64,000 nt of DNA from JASLEW01 sp035544875 (GCA_035544875.1 DASZZP010000083.1:124001-188000), one strand, 5' to 3'. Shown: positions 15,391 through 26,712, numbered from the stretch's first letter. Notes: generated from the sequence alone by a model not told the origin. Made by a program: numbers and translations.

Positions 15391-17020
15391 CTATTTCTCG
15401 AACATCTGGGCGACGGGGATGATCTCGATCGCGGTCGGGCGCACCTTCCACACCACGATCGTCTTGTCGGCCTCCAGCACCTCCGGTGCGACCTGGCTGT
15501 TGTACTTCTTGGGGCTCGGCTCGTCCTTTTGCAGCAGCTCCTTGAGCTCCGCCGCCTTGGCGGTGACGATAACCGCGTCGTAGCTTTCGGGCGAGATGTA
15601 CTTCTTCACCGCCTGGTTGACCTCGGCGACCGTCATCGTCTTGAGCCGCCGCTCGATCTCGTCGATGAAGTTGGTGGGCATGCCGTAGTACCGGCTGTCC
15701 ATCTGGTAGCCCAGGCGCGACGACAGGTCCTGCACCCAGAGCTTCGAATAGTTCAGCAGGAAATTGCGGGTGAGATCGAAATCCTGCTGCGAGAGCCCCT
15801 TGTCGTGCAGCAGCGACACCTCGTAGAGAGCAGCGCGCAGCGCGAACTGGGCGTCGGCGGGCACCACCGGCCGGACCCAGACCGAGAAGTACTGCTCCCG
15901 CCGCGGCACGTTGGGCGGCGGGTGGGAGGTGAAGGGCGGAAACGCCCAGTACTCGATGTAGGAGTAGTCGCCGTAGTTGAGGCCGCGGGCCTGGCGCAGC
16001 TCGACCATCAGGCGGCCGTTGAACGTCCGATGCTCGCCGAGGTAGCTGTTGGCCACCATCAGGGGGTAGAAATCGGCGTCCTTGCGGGTGATCGGCAGCG
16101 GATAGCCGAAGTGGATGCCGACCGACGCGGTCTCCTTGTCGATCAGGGTGATGCGCCGTCCGTGGACCGGCGGCGCCGGCGGCAGCTCGCCGCGGTCGGA
16201 GCGGCCGGCGGGCAGGGCCGACAGGTCGCGGCTGAGCCGGGCGACGTAGCCGGCCGGATAGCCGCCCGCGACGCCGAGCAGCAGGTTCGCCTGGGTGTAG
16301 TGGTCCTTGTAGAACCGGCGGACGTCGTCGAGCGTGATGCTCTTCAACGAGGCGACCGTGCCGGCCGGCGCGTGCCCGTATGGATGGCCGGCGAAGAGCT
16401 GCTGCTGCAGCGCCTCGAGCCCCAGCAGCTCGTCGTTGCTGCCGCGCAGGGTATTGGTCAGCTCGGCCAGCAGCTGCTCCTTGTTGCGGCTGAAATCGCT
16501 GTCGGCGAACGACGGGGTGAGCAGCGCCTCCTCGAGCAGGCCGGTGTAGGTGTCGAGCGTGTCGCGATGCACGATGCCGGAGAAGACCGTGACCTCGCGG
16601 TCGGTCTGGGTGTCGATGCCGGCGGCGAGCGGATAGAGCGCTTCGAGGAGCTGGCTGTAGGAGCGCTTGGCGGTGCCGCCCTGGCCCACCATCGCGGCGG
16701 TGAGCGCGGCGAGCCCCTCCTTGCCGGCCGGGTCGTGCAGCGAGCCGACGCTGAAGAGCAGCCGGATCGCCACCAGCGGCGAGCTCGGGCTGGGCAGGGT
16801 GACGGTGTCGAGGCCCGCCGCGCCTGCCTTGCCCGCCGCTGCCCGGCGGGCGGACGAGCCGGCGCCGCCGCTGCCGGCTCCCTTGCCGGCGCCGCCCGCG
16901 GGACGGGGGAATTGCTGGCCCACGCCGCCGCCCGGCTGCGCGAGCAGCGGACCGGTCAGGGCGGAGGCCGCGGCCAGCAGCAGGCAGAGCGCCGAGGCCC
17001 CGGAGGCGATCACGCGTGCG

Positions 17021-17028
<8 letters not shown>
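15391..17028 (-). CDS. M16 peptidase-like protein, non-catalytic subunit
   Basis: 545 aa, secreted (signal-like segment SALCLLLAAASALTGPLLA, then a Gly/Ala-rich linker to ~70). The body is an M16 pitrilysin/processing-peptidase fold (AIRLLFSVGSLHDPAGKEGLAALTA), but the HXXEH zinc motif is absent, as in the partner subunit of heterodimeric M16 enzymes. Its start overlaps the end of the catalytic M16 gene by 8 bp, so the two are translationally coupled and likely form a periplasmic alpha/beta complex degrading peptides. Confidence 0.87.
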
Positions 17029-18472
<1,444 letters not shown>

Positions 18473-18646
18473 GATGGGAAACCTCCTTCCGCAGAGGTGG
18501 CTGTCGGCTGGCAGCCGGCAGTCGCGCCGAGAGATGGGCCGTCTCGACGGCAGGGAGCTTGCAGGCCTTGAACGCGGCCCGGCACCCCGGCACCTGGCAC
18601 CAGGATACCCGGGCGGCTCATCTTATCTTAGAGGCGTCGAGCGGTC

Positions 18647-20134
18647 ATGAGACGAGAAGGGACGGCAGGCACGACGGGCGCGAGTGGCGGCAGCCGTCAT
18701 TCCGCCGCGGGATTGCTGGCGGTCCTGCTGCTGGCCTGCGGCCCCGGCTCCGACTCGGGGCGGGCCTCGGCGGCGCCGCCGGGAGATGGCGGAGCGGGAA
18801 GGGCGGGCGCGGGAGCCGCCGGAGATCGCTCGGCCAGTTTGGCCGGTCTGGCCGCGCCGATGGCAGCCGGGGCGGCCGGGGCGGCGGGCGCGGCCGGCGC
18901 CGGCGCCGCCGTCCCAGGCTCGCGCCGCACGCCGGTGGTGGCGGTCGCCGAGCGGGTGTCGCCGGCCGTGGTCAACATCGCCGCCGAGTCGACCGTGCGC
19001 GAGCCGGACCCGTTCTTCGGCGGTTTCTTCACCCAGCGCCGCCGCGCCCAGTCGCTGGGCTCCGGACTGGTCATCGAGTCGTCGGGAGTGGTCCTCACCA
19101 ACGCCCACGTCGTCGAGGGCGCCTCGCGCATCGTGGTCACCCTGCTCGACGGGCGTGAGCTCGACGCGGAGCTCCTGGGCTCGGACCGCGACGCCGACCT
19201 GGCGGTTCTCAAGGTGGCGGCCAAGGGGTTGCCGGCGGTGCCGCTCGGCAAGAGCTCCGACCTGATGATCGGCGAATCGGTGGTGGCCATCGGCAACCCC
19301 TTCGGGCTGTCGCACACGGTCACCGCCGGCGTGCTGTCGGCGATCGGCCGCACCGTCCCCTCGGAAAGCGGCGAGCGCCTGTTCACCGACTTCCTGCAGA
19401 CCGACGCCTCGATCAATCCGGGCAACTCCGGCGGCCCGCTGGTCAACTTCGCCGGCGAGGTGATCGGCATCAACGCGGCGATCGTCTCCGGAGCCAACGG
19501 CATCGGCTTTGCCATCCCCGCCGACCGCGCCCGCCGGGTGGTCGAGGACCTGCTCCGGTTCGGCGAGCTGCGGCCGCTGTGGAGCGGTGCCCGGCTGCTC
19601 ACCGTCGACCCCGAGCTGGCGCGGCGCTACCAGCTCCCGGTCCGCCATGGGGCGATGGTGTACAAGGTCTTTCCCGGCTCGCCGGCGGCGGCCGCCGGGC
19701 TCAACGAGAAGGACGTGATCGTCGTGGTCGGCGGCCATCCGGCCGGAACGAGGGAGGACGTGATCACCGCCCTCTACTCGGTGCCGGCCGACAGCCCGAT
19801 CCAGCTCGAGGTGCGGCGCGGCGAGCGCACCGTGCGCATCACGCTCAAGGCGGTGCGGCCGCCGCAGGGGGTCGGCCTCTCCATCCTGGAGCGCAGCGTC
19901 GGTCTGGTGGTCGGCGGCGGCCGCGGCGAGCTGGCGATCGAACGGGTGGTGCGAGGCTCGCCGGCCGACCGCCGCGGGCTGCGGGCCGGCGACGCCATCC
20001 TGGGGGCCAACGGCCAGCGCGTCGCCTCGGGAGAAGAGCTGAGCCGCGAGGTGCTGCGCAGCATGGACCGCGGCAGCCTGCTGCTCGCCGTCGAGCGCGG
20101 CAACTTCGTCTACAACCTCGACTTCGCGCTTTAG
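18647..20134 (+). CDS. DegQ/HtrA-type serine protease, lipoprotein
   Basis: Periplasmic quality-control protease, 495 aa. It has a lipobox-like LLLAC around residue 31, then an Ala/Gly-rich low-complexity tether of ~70 residues. The trypsin-like domain carries His154 (NAHVVE), Asp184 (DADLAVL) and Ser261 (GNSGGPL). Two PDZ domains follow (GSPAAAAGLNEKDVIVVVGG and GSPADRRGLRAGDAILGANG). The lipid anchor is unusual relative to soluble DegP. Length and domain order fit DegQ/MucD-like proteins. Confidence 0.92.
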   Translation: MRREGTAGTTGASGGSRHSAAGLLAVLLLACGPGSDSGRASAAPPGDGGAGRAGAGAAGDRSASLAGLAAPMAAGAAGAAGAAGAGAAVPGSRRTPVVAVAERVSPAVVNIAAESTVREPDPFFGGFFTQRRRAQSLGSGLVIESSGVVLTNAHVVEGASRIVVTLLDGRELDAELLGSDRDADLAVLKVAAKGLPAVPLGKSSDLMIGESVVAIGNPFGLSHTVTAGVLSAIGRTVPSESGERLFTDFLQTDASINPGNSGGPLVNFAGEVIGINAAIVSGANGIGFAIPADRARRVVEDLLRFGELRPLWSGARLLTVDPELARRYQLPVRHGAMVYKVFPGSPAAAAGLNEKDVIVVVGGHPAGTREDVITALYSVPADSPIQLEVRRGERTVRITLKAVRPPQGVGLSILERSVGLVVGGGRGELAIERVVRGSPADRRGLRAGDAILGANGQRVASGEELSREVLRSMDRGSLLLAVERGNFVYNLDFAL

Positions 20135-20311
20135 CTTTGCAAGCTGCGGGCGAGGCACGAGGCTGCCATGCCGCGCTGGCGTATCAGGCGATACGGTACG
20201 ACCTCGAGCACGAGATGAGCTCGACGGCACGGCTCGGTGAATTGTTGCGCGAGAAATACCGGCGCCGAGGCCTCCGGAGCCGATGGCGAGTTGGCGTAGA
20301 GTCAGCCTGCC

Positions 20312-20950
20312 ATGGGACACCGTATCGCCCTGCTGGTCTCCGGCGCCTCCGGCATGCTGCTGCCGCGCCACGTCCTGGGGCGGTTGGCCGCGCACGCCGA
20401 GATCGAGCGCATCCACCTGGCGGTCTCGGCCGGGGCGAGCCAGGTGCTGCGCCATGAGCTCGGTCCGGAGCGCGCCGGACCCGCCGACCTGGTCGCCGCC
20501 GCCGGTCTCGGCGGCGCGCTGCTCGACAAGGTCGCCATCCACCGCGACGGCGAGCTCGATGCGCCGATCGCCTCCGGCTCTTACCGGCTGACCGGCACCG
20601 CCATCCTGCCGTGCAGCGCGGGCACTCTCGGCGCCCTGGCCACCGGCTCCGCCCGCACCCTCATCCACCGCGCCGGCGCCGTCGCCCTCAAGGAAGGCTG
20701 GCCGCTGGTGCTGGGCTTTCGCGAGACCCCGTACAGCCTGGTCCACGTCGAGAACATGCGCCGCCTGCTGACCGCCGGCGCCACCCTGCTGCCGCCGGTC
20801 CCGGCCTTCTACATCGGCGGCGAGGATCTGGGCCGCTTCCTCGACCACTACACCCTGCGCCTGCTCGACCATCTCGGCATCCACGACCCGGGCGCGCCCG
20901 GCCTCCGCTGGGGCGAGGAGGTAGAGCCCCAGGGCTCAGGAACGCCGTGA
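20312..20950 (+). CDS. ubiX: UbiX-like flavin prenyltransferase
   Basis: Prenylates FMN to make the cofactor of UbiD-type decarboxylases. 212 aa; family features are the N-terminal flavin-binding LLVSGASG, TAILPCSAGTLGALATGSA, and PLVLGFRETPYSLVHVENM with the Arg/Glu and Tyr of the active site. In futalosine-pathway organisms a UbiX-type protein (MqnM) serves menaquinone synthesis; the nearby mqnE and UbiA-type genes make that plausible. No UbiD/MqnL is in the window. The 177 bp before it show no gene. Confidence 0.88.
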   Translation: MGHRIALLVSGASGMLLPRHVLGRLAAHAEIERIHLAVSAGASQVLRHELGPERAGPADLVAAAGLGGALLDKVAIHRDGELDAPIASGSYRLTGTAILPCSAGTLGALATGSARTLIHRAGAVALKEGWPLVLGFRETPYSLVHVENMRRLLTAGATLLPPVPAFYIGGEDLGRFLDHYTLRLLDHLGIHDPGAPGLRWGEEVEPQGSGTP

Positions 20951-21001
20951 GGCCGGCGCTCGCCGCGGTTAGTCGCGGGAAAGCCGCCTGAGTCTGATCG
21001 C

Positions 21002-22672
21002 TCAGGCGCCCGGCGGCGCGATCGGCGCGCTGGGCAGGAATCGGGGTGCGCGGCGCGCCTTCGTCGCCTGTTCGAAGGCGTAGGCGAGGCGGATCAGGAC
21101 CGGCTCGCTCCACGCCGCGCCGAGGAACGAGATCCCCAGGGGCAGCCCGAAGGCCCAGCCGGCCGGCACCGTGATGTTGGGGTAGCCGGACACCGCCGAG
21201 AGCGACGAGCTGCCGCCCGTCCCGGAGTCGCCGTTGATCCAATCGATCAACCAGGCTGGGCCGCCGCTCGGCGCCACGATGGCGTCGAGCTTGTGCTGAT
21301 CGAACGTGGCGTCGAGGCCCTCCTTGCGGGCGTACTGCCGGCAGGTCTCCAGGGCCTTCTTGTATGCCTCGTCGGTGAGCGGCCCCTTGCCCTCCGCCGC
21401 CAGGAAGATGTCTTGCCCGAAGTAGGGCATGACGCGATCGCGGTGCTTCTCGTTGAACGCGATCGCCTCCTTGAGCGTCTTCACCGGCGCGCCGGGTCCC
21501 AGGTCGGCCAGGTACCGGTTGAGGTCGCTCTTGAACTCGTAAAGCAGCACTTCGTGCTCGGCCTCGCTGAACTTCCCAGCGGACTCGATCTTGACCGGGT
21601 CCACGATCAGGGCGCCGCCGTCCCGCAGGACGGCGAGCGCGTTGGCGAGCACGCCGTTGGTCAGCGGATTCTCCTCGAGCGAGCGCGGGCGGAATACGCC
21701 GATCCGCGCGCCCTTGAGGCCGTTCGGGTCGAGGAACTTCGTGTAGTCCTCGGCCGCCGGGCCGCGGCTCGCGCGGCTGGCCTCGTCCCGCTCGTCGACC
21801 CCGGTCATGGCGTAGAGAAGTGCCGCGGCGTCGGCGACCGTGCGGGCCATTGGCCCGGCGGTGTCCTGGCTGTGGGCGATGGGAATGATTCCCGAGCGGC
21901 TCAAGAGACCGAGAGTGGGTTTGATGCCGACGATGCCGCACCGCGACGCGGGAGACACGATGGAGCCGTCCGTCTCCGAGCCCACGGCGGCGGCGCAGAG
22001 GTTTGCCGAGGCGGCCACGGCCGAGCCCGAGCTGGAACCCGAGGGGTCGCGGTCGAGGGCGTAGGGATTGCGGCATTGCCCGCCGCGGCTGCTCCAGCCG
22101 CTGCTCGAGCGCCGCGAGCGGAAGTTGGCCCACTCCGAGAGATTCGCCTTGCCGAGCAGAACGGCTCCCGCCGCCCGCAGCCGGCCGGCGATGAAGGCGT
22201 CCCGGGGCGTAATCGAGCCCTCCAGAGCCAGCGAACCAGCGGTCGTCGTCATCCGGTCGGCGGTCCCGATGTTGTCCTTGAGGAGAATGGGAATGCCGTG
22301 CAGGGGCCCGCGCGGCCCTTTTTCCTTGAGCTCGGCGTCGAGCGCCTTGGCGATCGCGTGCGCATCGGGATTGACTTCGATCAATGCCCGCAGCTGCGGC
22401 CCTTTGAGGTTCAGCTCCTCGACGCGGGCGAGGTACTTCTCCAGCAGCGCCACCGCCGTGTACTTTCCTGAGCGGAGCCCCGCCTGCAGCTGGGCGATCG
22501 TCGCCTCCTCGAGCTCGAAGGGCGCCGCGGGAGTGGAGGTCTCCGCCGCCGAAGTGGGCCGGGGAACGAGCGGGCCGGCCGCCGCCAGCGCACCACTCGC
22601 CACGCCGGCCCGCAACAGAGTCCGGCGGGTGAGCGCTCCCGGGCCGGAGTTGGCGTTCGTTTTCGAGCTCAT
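21002..22672 (-). CDS. Amidase-signature family hydrolase, Tat-exported
   Basis: 556 aa. The N-terminus has a twin-arginine motif (TRRTLLRAG) and a hydrophobic Ala-rich stretch, so it is probably exported folded. The Ser-cisSer-Lys triad is visible: Lys in ILLKDNIGT, Ser in DPSGSSSGSAVA, and Ser in SETDGSIVSPA, a close match to the GSETDGSI amidase signature. Hydrolyses C-N amide bonds; the substrate cannot be assigned. ATG 22672 has GGGAGGG five bases upstream. Monocistronic. Confidence 0.88.
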   Translation of the reverse strand: MSSKTNANSGPGALTRRTLLRAGVASGALAAAGPLVPRPTSAAETSTPAAPFELEEATIAQLQAGLRSGKYTAVALLEKYLARVEELNLKGPQLRALIEVNPDAHAIAKALDAELKEKGPRGPLHGIPILLKDNIGTADRMTTTAGSLALEGSITPRDAFIAGRLRAAGAVLLGKANLSEWANFRSRRSSSGWSSRGGQCRNPYALDRDPSGSSSGSAVAASANLCAAAVGSETDGSIVSPASRCGIVGIKPTLGLLSRSGIIPIAHSQDTAGPMARTVADAAALLYAMTGVDERDEASRASRGPAAEDYTKFLDPNGLKGARIGVFRPRSLEENPLTNGVLANALAVLRDGGALIVDPVKIESAGKFSEAEHEVLLYEFKSDLNRYLADLGPGAPVKTLKEAIAFNEKHRDRVMPYFGQDIFLAAEGKGPLTDEAYKKALETCRQYARKEGLDATFDQHKLDAIVAPSGGPAWLIDWINGDSGTGGSSSLSAVSGYPNITVPAGWAFGLPLGISFLGAAWSEPVLIRLAYAFEQATKARRAPRFLPSAPIAPPGA

Positions 22673-22878
22673 GCGGTCCCTCCCGCTCCGTTTTTCAGTT
22701 CGCGCCCGGGATACTACCGCATGCGATCACGGTGTGCCCTCACCGTGTCATCATCGGGTCATCAACCGGGCGGCTCTTCCAGCGCATTCTGGGTGCGGCG
22801 GGACAACCGGGCGGGTAACTTTACAGCAGGGATTCGATGCGCAGGGCGGGGGCTGGAGGTCAGGGCGGGGTATCGGAC

Positions 22879-23173
22879 CTATCGGCGTGAGTGCCAACGG
22901 CGGGGGTCGCGTTTCGAGTGGAAGCACCCGAGAACAACGGTCGTCAGGCTCCGCGATGTAGAGAATGGCGTAAGGGAAGTGTCGGATCACCGCGCGGCGG
23001 ATTTCACCTCGAACTCGGGGGTACTGCGAAGGGTTGGCTTCGACGGCGGCAAGCGTTCCTCGCACGGCCTGCAAGAACTTCTCACCCATACCGCTCCTCC
23101 GCTGCTCGTACCAGCGAAAGGCTTCTTGGATCTCTGTCGTTGCTGTGGAGCGGAGCGAGAGATCCGGCTTCAC
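22879..23173 (-). pseudogene. RelE/ParE-type toxin with a frameshift near its 3' end
   Basis: The first ~75 residues are a normal ParE-like toxin (EIQEAFRWYEQRRSGMGEKF, RRAVIRHFPYAILYIAEPDD). A one-base shift at about 22938-22945 then moves the expected ending VVLGCFHSKRDPRRWHSRR plus its stop into the next frame. As written, the frame instead reads through to about 22751 with unrelated Pro-rich sequence. Its ATG overlaps the antitoxin stop (ATGA). Unless the shift is a sequence error, the toxin is probably inactive while the antitoxin remains. Confidence 0.8.
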
Positions 23174-23391
23174 GCGCCGGACTCTTTGATCCTGCTCAAG
23201 GCCTCGGCCCAGGGCGTCCCTGGATCCTTATCTTCTCGGTAGTCGGCAAGGCGCCGGTCGAGCTCCTCTTCCTGGGGTCCGGCGAGAGGCAAGGCCTCCT
23301 GGATCTCCGCGAGGCTATCCCAAAGTTCCTCGGCTAGCTCGACCCGCTCGTCCGCGGTCAGGTGGCTGAAGCCAAATTTCGTGCGTGACAT
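23170..23391 (-). CDS. Addiction-module antitoxin (PF09720-like)
   Basis: 73 aa. The sequence LTADERVELAEELWDSLAE followed by acidic helices and PGTPWAEALSRIK is the small antitoxin that pairs with RelE/ParE toxins. ATG 23391 was chosen because sequence upstream of it is not protein-like. A 4-bp overlap couples it to the toxin gene. The partner is frameshifted, so the module may be relic or serve only to neutralise other toxins. Confidence 0.8.
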   Translation of the reverse strand: MSRTKFGFSHLTADERVELAEELWDSLAEIQEALPLAGPQEEELDRRLADYREDKDPGTPWAEALSRIKESGA

Positions 23392-23692
23392 GCCAGATAT
23401 CCTACTCCAGCCGGCGAGCACTCCGGGCCGGCGCTGGTGCCAGCCGCCTGTCGACAACGGAGGCGGGGGGAGATGACCTGCCGGCTCAGTGGAAGAGCAC
23501 GGCAAGAACATCGCGGATGAGGCAGACTCCGGCGACCTGGATGCCTACCTGCTCGAGCCATTGGCGACCGGTCGGCTGCCCGTCCCAGGTTCTCCCTCTT
23601 CGCGGCAGATTGCAGCGCACCTTAGCGAGTCCTATAGTGCGAGAGCGATTTTAGCTTGTACCCAAGTCGATGCAAATAGGGGGCTTGAGCGC
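23392..23692. other. Intergenic region between divergent antitoxin and prenyltransferase
   Basis: 301 bp without a supportable gene. It is less GC-rich near 23635-23680, just before the prenyltransferase, where its promoter would be expected, but no good -35/-10 pair could be fixed. Confidence 0.4.
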
Positions 23693-24601
23693 ATGAGAGC
23701 GAACTCTGTCGCACACCAGCTGAGGGTAGTGCTCGAGATGACCAAGTTCGAGCACACCCTGTTCGCGCTGCCGTTCGCGTTCATGGGGATGATGTTGGCG
23801 GCGGGCGGGTGGCCGGCTTGGCGGACGGTGGGGTGGATCGTGGCGGCGATGGTCGGGGCGCGCAGCGCGGCGATGGGATGGAACCGGCTGGTCGACTGGC
23901 GGATCGACGCCGCCAATCCCCGCACGGCGCGGCGGGCGCTGCCGGCGGGGCTGGTGACGCCGCGTTTCGTCGCCCTCTTCGTCGGGGCGAGCGCGGCGCT
24001 GCTGGTGGTCGCGGCGTGGCAGCTCAACCCGCTGGCGCTGTCGCTGTCGCCGGTCGCCCTCGGCATCCTCTTGCTCTACTCGTACACCAAACGTTTCACC
24101 TGGGCCTCGCACCTGGTGCTAGGCCTGTCGCTCGCCGGCGCGCCGCTCGGGGCCTGGATCGCGGTGCGCGGCGCGGTGGGGGCGACCCCGCTTCTCCTCG
24201 CCGGGGCGGTCCTCCTCTGGGTTGCCGGGTTCGACATCCTCTACGCCCTCCAGGACCTCGACTTCGACCGGCGGGCAAACCTTTTCTCGGTCCCGGTCCG
24301 CTGGGGGATCCGTGGCGCGCTCTGGATCTCGGGCCTGCTGCACGCCGGCATGCTGGCGCTGCTCGCCTTGCTGCCGCTGGTCTATCGCGCGCCGGGCCCG
24401 GGCGGCCCTGCCCTTGCCCCCCCTGCCCTCGGCGCGGCGTTCTGGGTGGGGTGGGCGGGGTGTCTGGTCCTGGTGGCCTACCAGCACTGGCTGGTGCGCC
24501 CGGCCGACCTGAGCCGCCTCGACGCCGCGTTTTTCAACACCAACGGAGCGCTCGCGGTCTGGCTGTTCGCCACCACCGCAGTTGCTATACTGTGGCGGTG
24601 A
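23693..24601 (+). CDS. UbiA-family prenyltransferase, probably MqnP of futalosine menaquinone pathway
   Basis: Integral-membrane aromatic prenyltransferase, 302 aa, with about eight membrane segments. The two Asp-rich Mg-diphosphate motifs are present: GWNRLVDWRID and YALQDLDFDRRANLFS. It overlaps nothing but is followed after only 10 bp by mqnE, so it most likely attaches the prenyl chain to the futalosine-pathway acid. A 4-hydroxybenzoate polyprenyltransferase role is the alternative. ATG 23693 gives the normal family N-terminus; the frame is open upstream. Confidence 0.87.
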   Translation: MRANSVAHQLRVVLEMTKFEHTLFALPFAFMGMMLAAGGWPAWRTVGWIVAAMVGARSAAMGWNRLVDWRIDAANPRTARRALPAGLVTPRFVALFVGASAALLVVAAWQLNPLALSLSPVALGILLLYSYTKRFTWASHLVLGLSLAGAPLGAWIAVRGAVGATPLLLAGAVLLWVAGFDILYALQDLDFDRRANLFSVPVRWGIRGALWISGLLHAGMLALLALLPLVYRAPGPGGPALAPPALGAAFWVGWAGCLVLVAYQHWLVRPADLSRLDAAFFNTNGALAVWLFATTAVAILWR

Positions 24602-24611
24602 GGCCGCGCCG

Positions 24612-25802
24612 ATGAAAGCCCGCATCAAACCGCTCGCCGAGACCGCGGCAACGCTCGATCCCGGGATCTATCCCGTGGCGCTCGCGGGGATTGCCGCCAA
24701 GGTTCGCGATGGGGTGCGGCTCGACGAGGCCGATGCGCTGGTTTGCCTGACCACGCCGCATCTGCTCCCCCTCGGCAGGCTGGCCGATGCGGTGCGCCGG
24801 CGCCTGCACGGCGACGTCACCTACTACAACATCAATCGGCACATCAACCCGACCAACGTCTGCGTCTACACCTACAACTGCAAGTTCTGCAGCTTCGCCG
24901 CGCTCCCCGGCGAAAGCCACGCCTGGGAAATGAGCCACGAGGACGTCTACGCCCACGCCCGCGACCAGGGCGGCGACAGCGTCACCGAGTTCCACATCGT
25001 CGGCGGCCTGCATCCGGATCTGTCGCTCGACTGGTATCTGGAGATGCTGCGCGGGCTGCGCGAGCGCTTTCCCCGGGCGCACCTCAAGGCCTTCACCGCG
25101 ATCGAGGTCGGCTGGTTCGCCAAGCACGAGAAGCTCTCGATCGAAGAGGTTCTGCGGCGGCTGCGCGACGCGGGTCTCGGCTCGCTGCCGGGCGGCGGCG
25201 CGGAGATCTTTCACCCCGAGGTGCGCGAGATCATCTGCGACGGCAAGCTCGATGCCGGCGAGTGGCTGGCGGTCCACCGCACCGCCCACCGCATGGGGAT
25301 CAAGAGCAACTGCACGATGCTCTATGGCCATGTCGAGCGCCCCGAGCACAAGGTCGACCACCTGCTCCGCCTGCGCGCGCTCCAGGACGAGACCGGCGGC
25401 TTCAACGCCTTCATCCCGCTCGCCTATCACCCCGAGAACAACTACCTGGGGTTGCGCTACCACACCACCGGCCATGACGACCTGCGCCACATCGCGGCCT
25501 CCCGGCTGGTGCTCGACAACATCCCGCACATCAAGGCCTACTGGGTGATGGTGACGCCGAAACTCGCGCAGGTCGCGCTGCGCTTTGGTGCCGACGACAT
25601 GGACGGCACCATCGTCGAGGAGAAGATCTACCACATGGCGGGCGCCGGCACCGCGCAGCAGCTCAGCCGGCCGGAGCTCGAGCGGATCGTGCGCGAGGCG
25701 GGCTTCACGCCGGTCGAGCGTGACACGCTCTACAACGCTGTCGCCCCGGCGCCGGCGACTGGCGCGGCAGCGCCGGCGGCGGCCGCCCCGGTCACGATTT
25801 GA
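24612..25802 (+). CDS. mqnE: Aminofutalosine synthase (radical SAM)
   Basis: Condenses 3-((1-carboxyvinyl)oxy)benzoate with S-adenosylmethionine to aminofutalosine, the first committed radical step of futalosine menaquinone synthesis. 396 aa with a typical MqnE body (TYYNINRHINPTNVC, FHIVGGLHPDLSLDWY, GGGAEIFHPEVRE, NCTMLYGHVE). The cluster cysteines as read are Cys84, Cys90 and Cys93, i.e. CX5CX2C rather than the usual CX3CX2C. The last ~20 residues are Ala/Pro-rich. Immediately downstream of the UbiA-type gene and overlapping the kinase gene. Confidence 0.92.
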   Translation: MKARIKPLAETAATLDPGIYPVALAGIAAKVRDGVRLDEADALVCLTTPHLLPLGRLADAVRRRLHGDVTYYNINRHINPTNVCVYTYNCKFCSFAALPGESHAWEMSHEDVYAHARDQGGDSVTEFHIVGGLHPDLSLDWYLEMLRGLRERFPRAHLKAFTAIEVGWFAKHEKLSIEEVLRRLRDAGLGSLPGGGAEIFHPEVREIICDGKLDAGEWLAVHRTAHRMGIKSNCTMLYGHVERPEHKVDHLLRLRALQDETGGFNAFIPLAYHPENNYLGLRYHTTGHDDLRHIAASRLVLDNIPHIKAYWVMVTPKLAQVALRFGADDMDGTIVEEKIYHMAGAGTAQQLSRPELERIVREAGFTPVERDTLYNAVAPAPATGAAAPAAAAPVTI

Positions 25803-26449
25803 GCTCTGACGCGCTCGGGTTCCACTACCTGGCGGTCGACGGCCCGATCGGGGTCGGCAAGACGACGCTGGTCGAGATGCTGACCCGCCGCTTCGAGGGG
25901 GTCAAGATCCTCGAAGACGTGGACAACCCCTTCCTGGGCGACTTCTACCACGACCGGCCGGGAGCGGCGTTCCAGACCGAGCTCTACTTCCTGCTGTCGC
26001 GCTACAAGCAGCAGCGGGACATCGCGCAGCGCGAGCTCTTCGACCGCCTGCTGGTCTCCGACTACACCTTCCAGAAGAACCGGATCTTCGCCTATCTAAA
26101 CCTGGGCGACGACGAGCTCATGCTGTTCGACAAGCTCTACGCCCTGCTCGAGCCGCAGGTGCCGGTCCCCGATCTGGTGCTCTACCTGGTGGCCGACGTC
26201 GGCACCTGCATGGAGCGTATCCGGCGCCGCGCCCGGGCGGTCGAGAAGATGATCGCCGAGGAATACCTGGCGGAGTTGATCGACGCCTACAATCACTACT
26301 ATCATTACTACGTCCGGTCCCCGCTGCTGGTGGTCGACACGCGGCATCTTGACTTCCCCCAGCGGCCCGAGGACTTCGAGGAGTTGCTGCACAGGCTCTC
26401 GAAGCCGATGAAGGGGACCGAGTATTTTCAGCCGCTTGGATCCCACTAG
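25799..26449 (+). CDS. Deoxynucleoside kinase family protein
   Basis: Salvage kinase phosphorylating deoxynucleosides, 216 aa. The P-loop is GPIGVGKTT (residues ~16-24); also seen are LVSDYTFQKNRIFA and the lid region CMERIRRRARAVEKM. It starts at TTG overlapping the mqnE stop, so it is translated from the menaquinone transcript; no separate ribosome site is visible. Related proteins fused to HPPK exist, but no HPPK domain is present here. An intrinsic terminator follows at 26621. Confidence 0.85.
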   Translation: MSSDALGFHYLAVDGPIGVGKTTLVEMLTRRFEGVKILEDVDNPFLGDFYHDRPGAAFQTELYFLLSRYKQQRDIAQRELFDRLLVSDYTFQKNRIFAYLNLGDDELMLFDKLYALLEPQVPVPDLVLYLVADVGTCMERIRRRARAVEKMIAEEYLAELIDAYNHYYHYYVRSPLLVVDTRHLDFPQRPEDFEELLHRLSKPMKGTEYFQPLGSH

Positions 26450-26620
26450 CCCGCCTGCCGCCCCCGCGGAGCACGGCCGGGGCGGCGAGATGGGCACCGG
26501 GACCGAGACGGGATCTCCAGCGCCGCGAGCACCAGGCGGCGGATGCCGGCCAGCGAGGGACTGATCCCTAGCGACAGTCACCCCGCGCAGCGCCGGCTGC
26601 CGCGCCGAGCTCGGCCCCAG

Positions 26621-26659
26621 AGCCCTTCCGTCTCCAAGCGGAAGGGCTTTTTGGCTTTT
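26621..26659 (+). terminator. Intrinsic terminator before panB
   Basis: AGCCCTTCCG (26621-26630) pairs with CGGAAGGGCT (26639-26648) over an 8-base loop, followed by TTTTGGCTTTTT. It ends the prenyltransferase-mqnE-kinase transcript. Nothing else is recognised in 26450-26712 apart from the panB ribosome site. Confidence 0.85.
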
Positions 26660-26712
26660 TCTGATCGGGCGCTCGGGTCCCTACCCGAGCTTGCTCGCGC
26701 AAGGAGATCGCC

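Noticed and set aside
18623..20884. 753-codon minus-strand open frame opposite the DegQ-like gene
   Set aside because: No domain, skewed composition; the catalytic triad and PDZ domains are on the plus strand.
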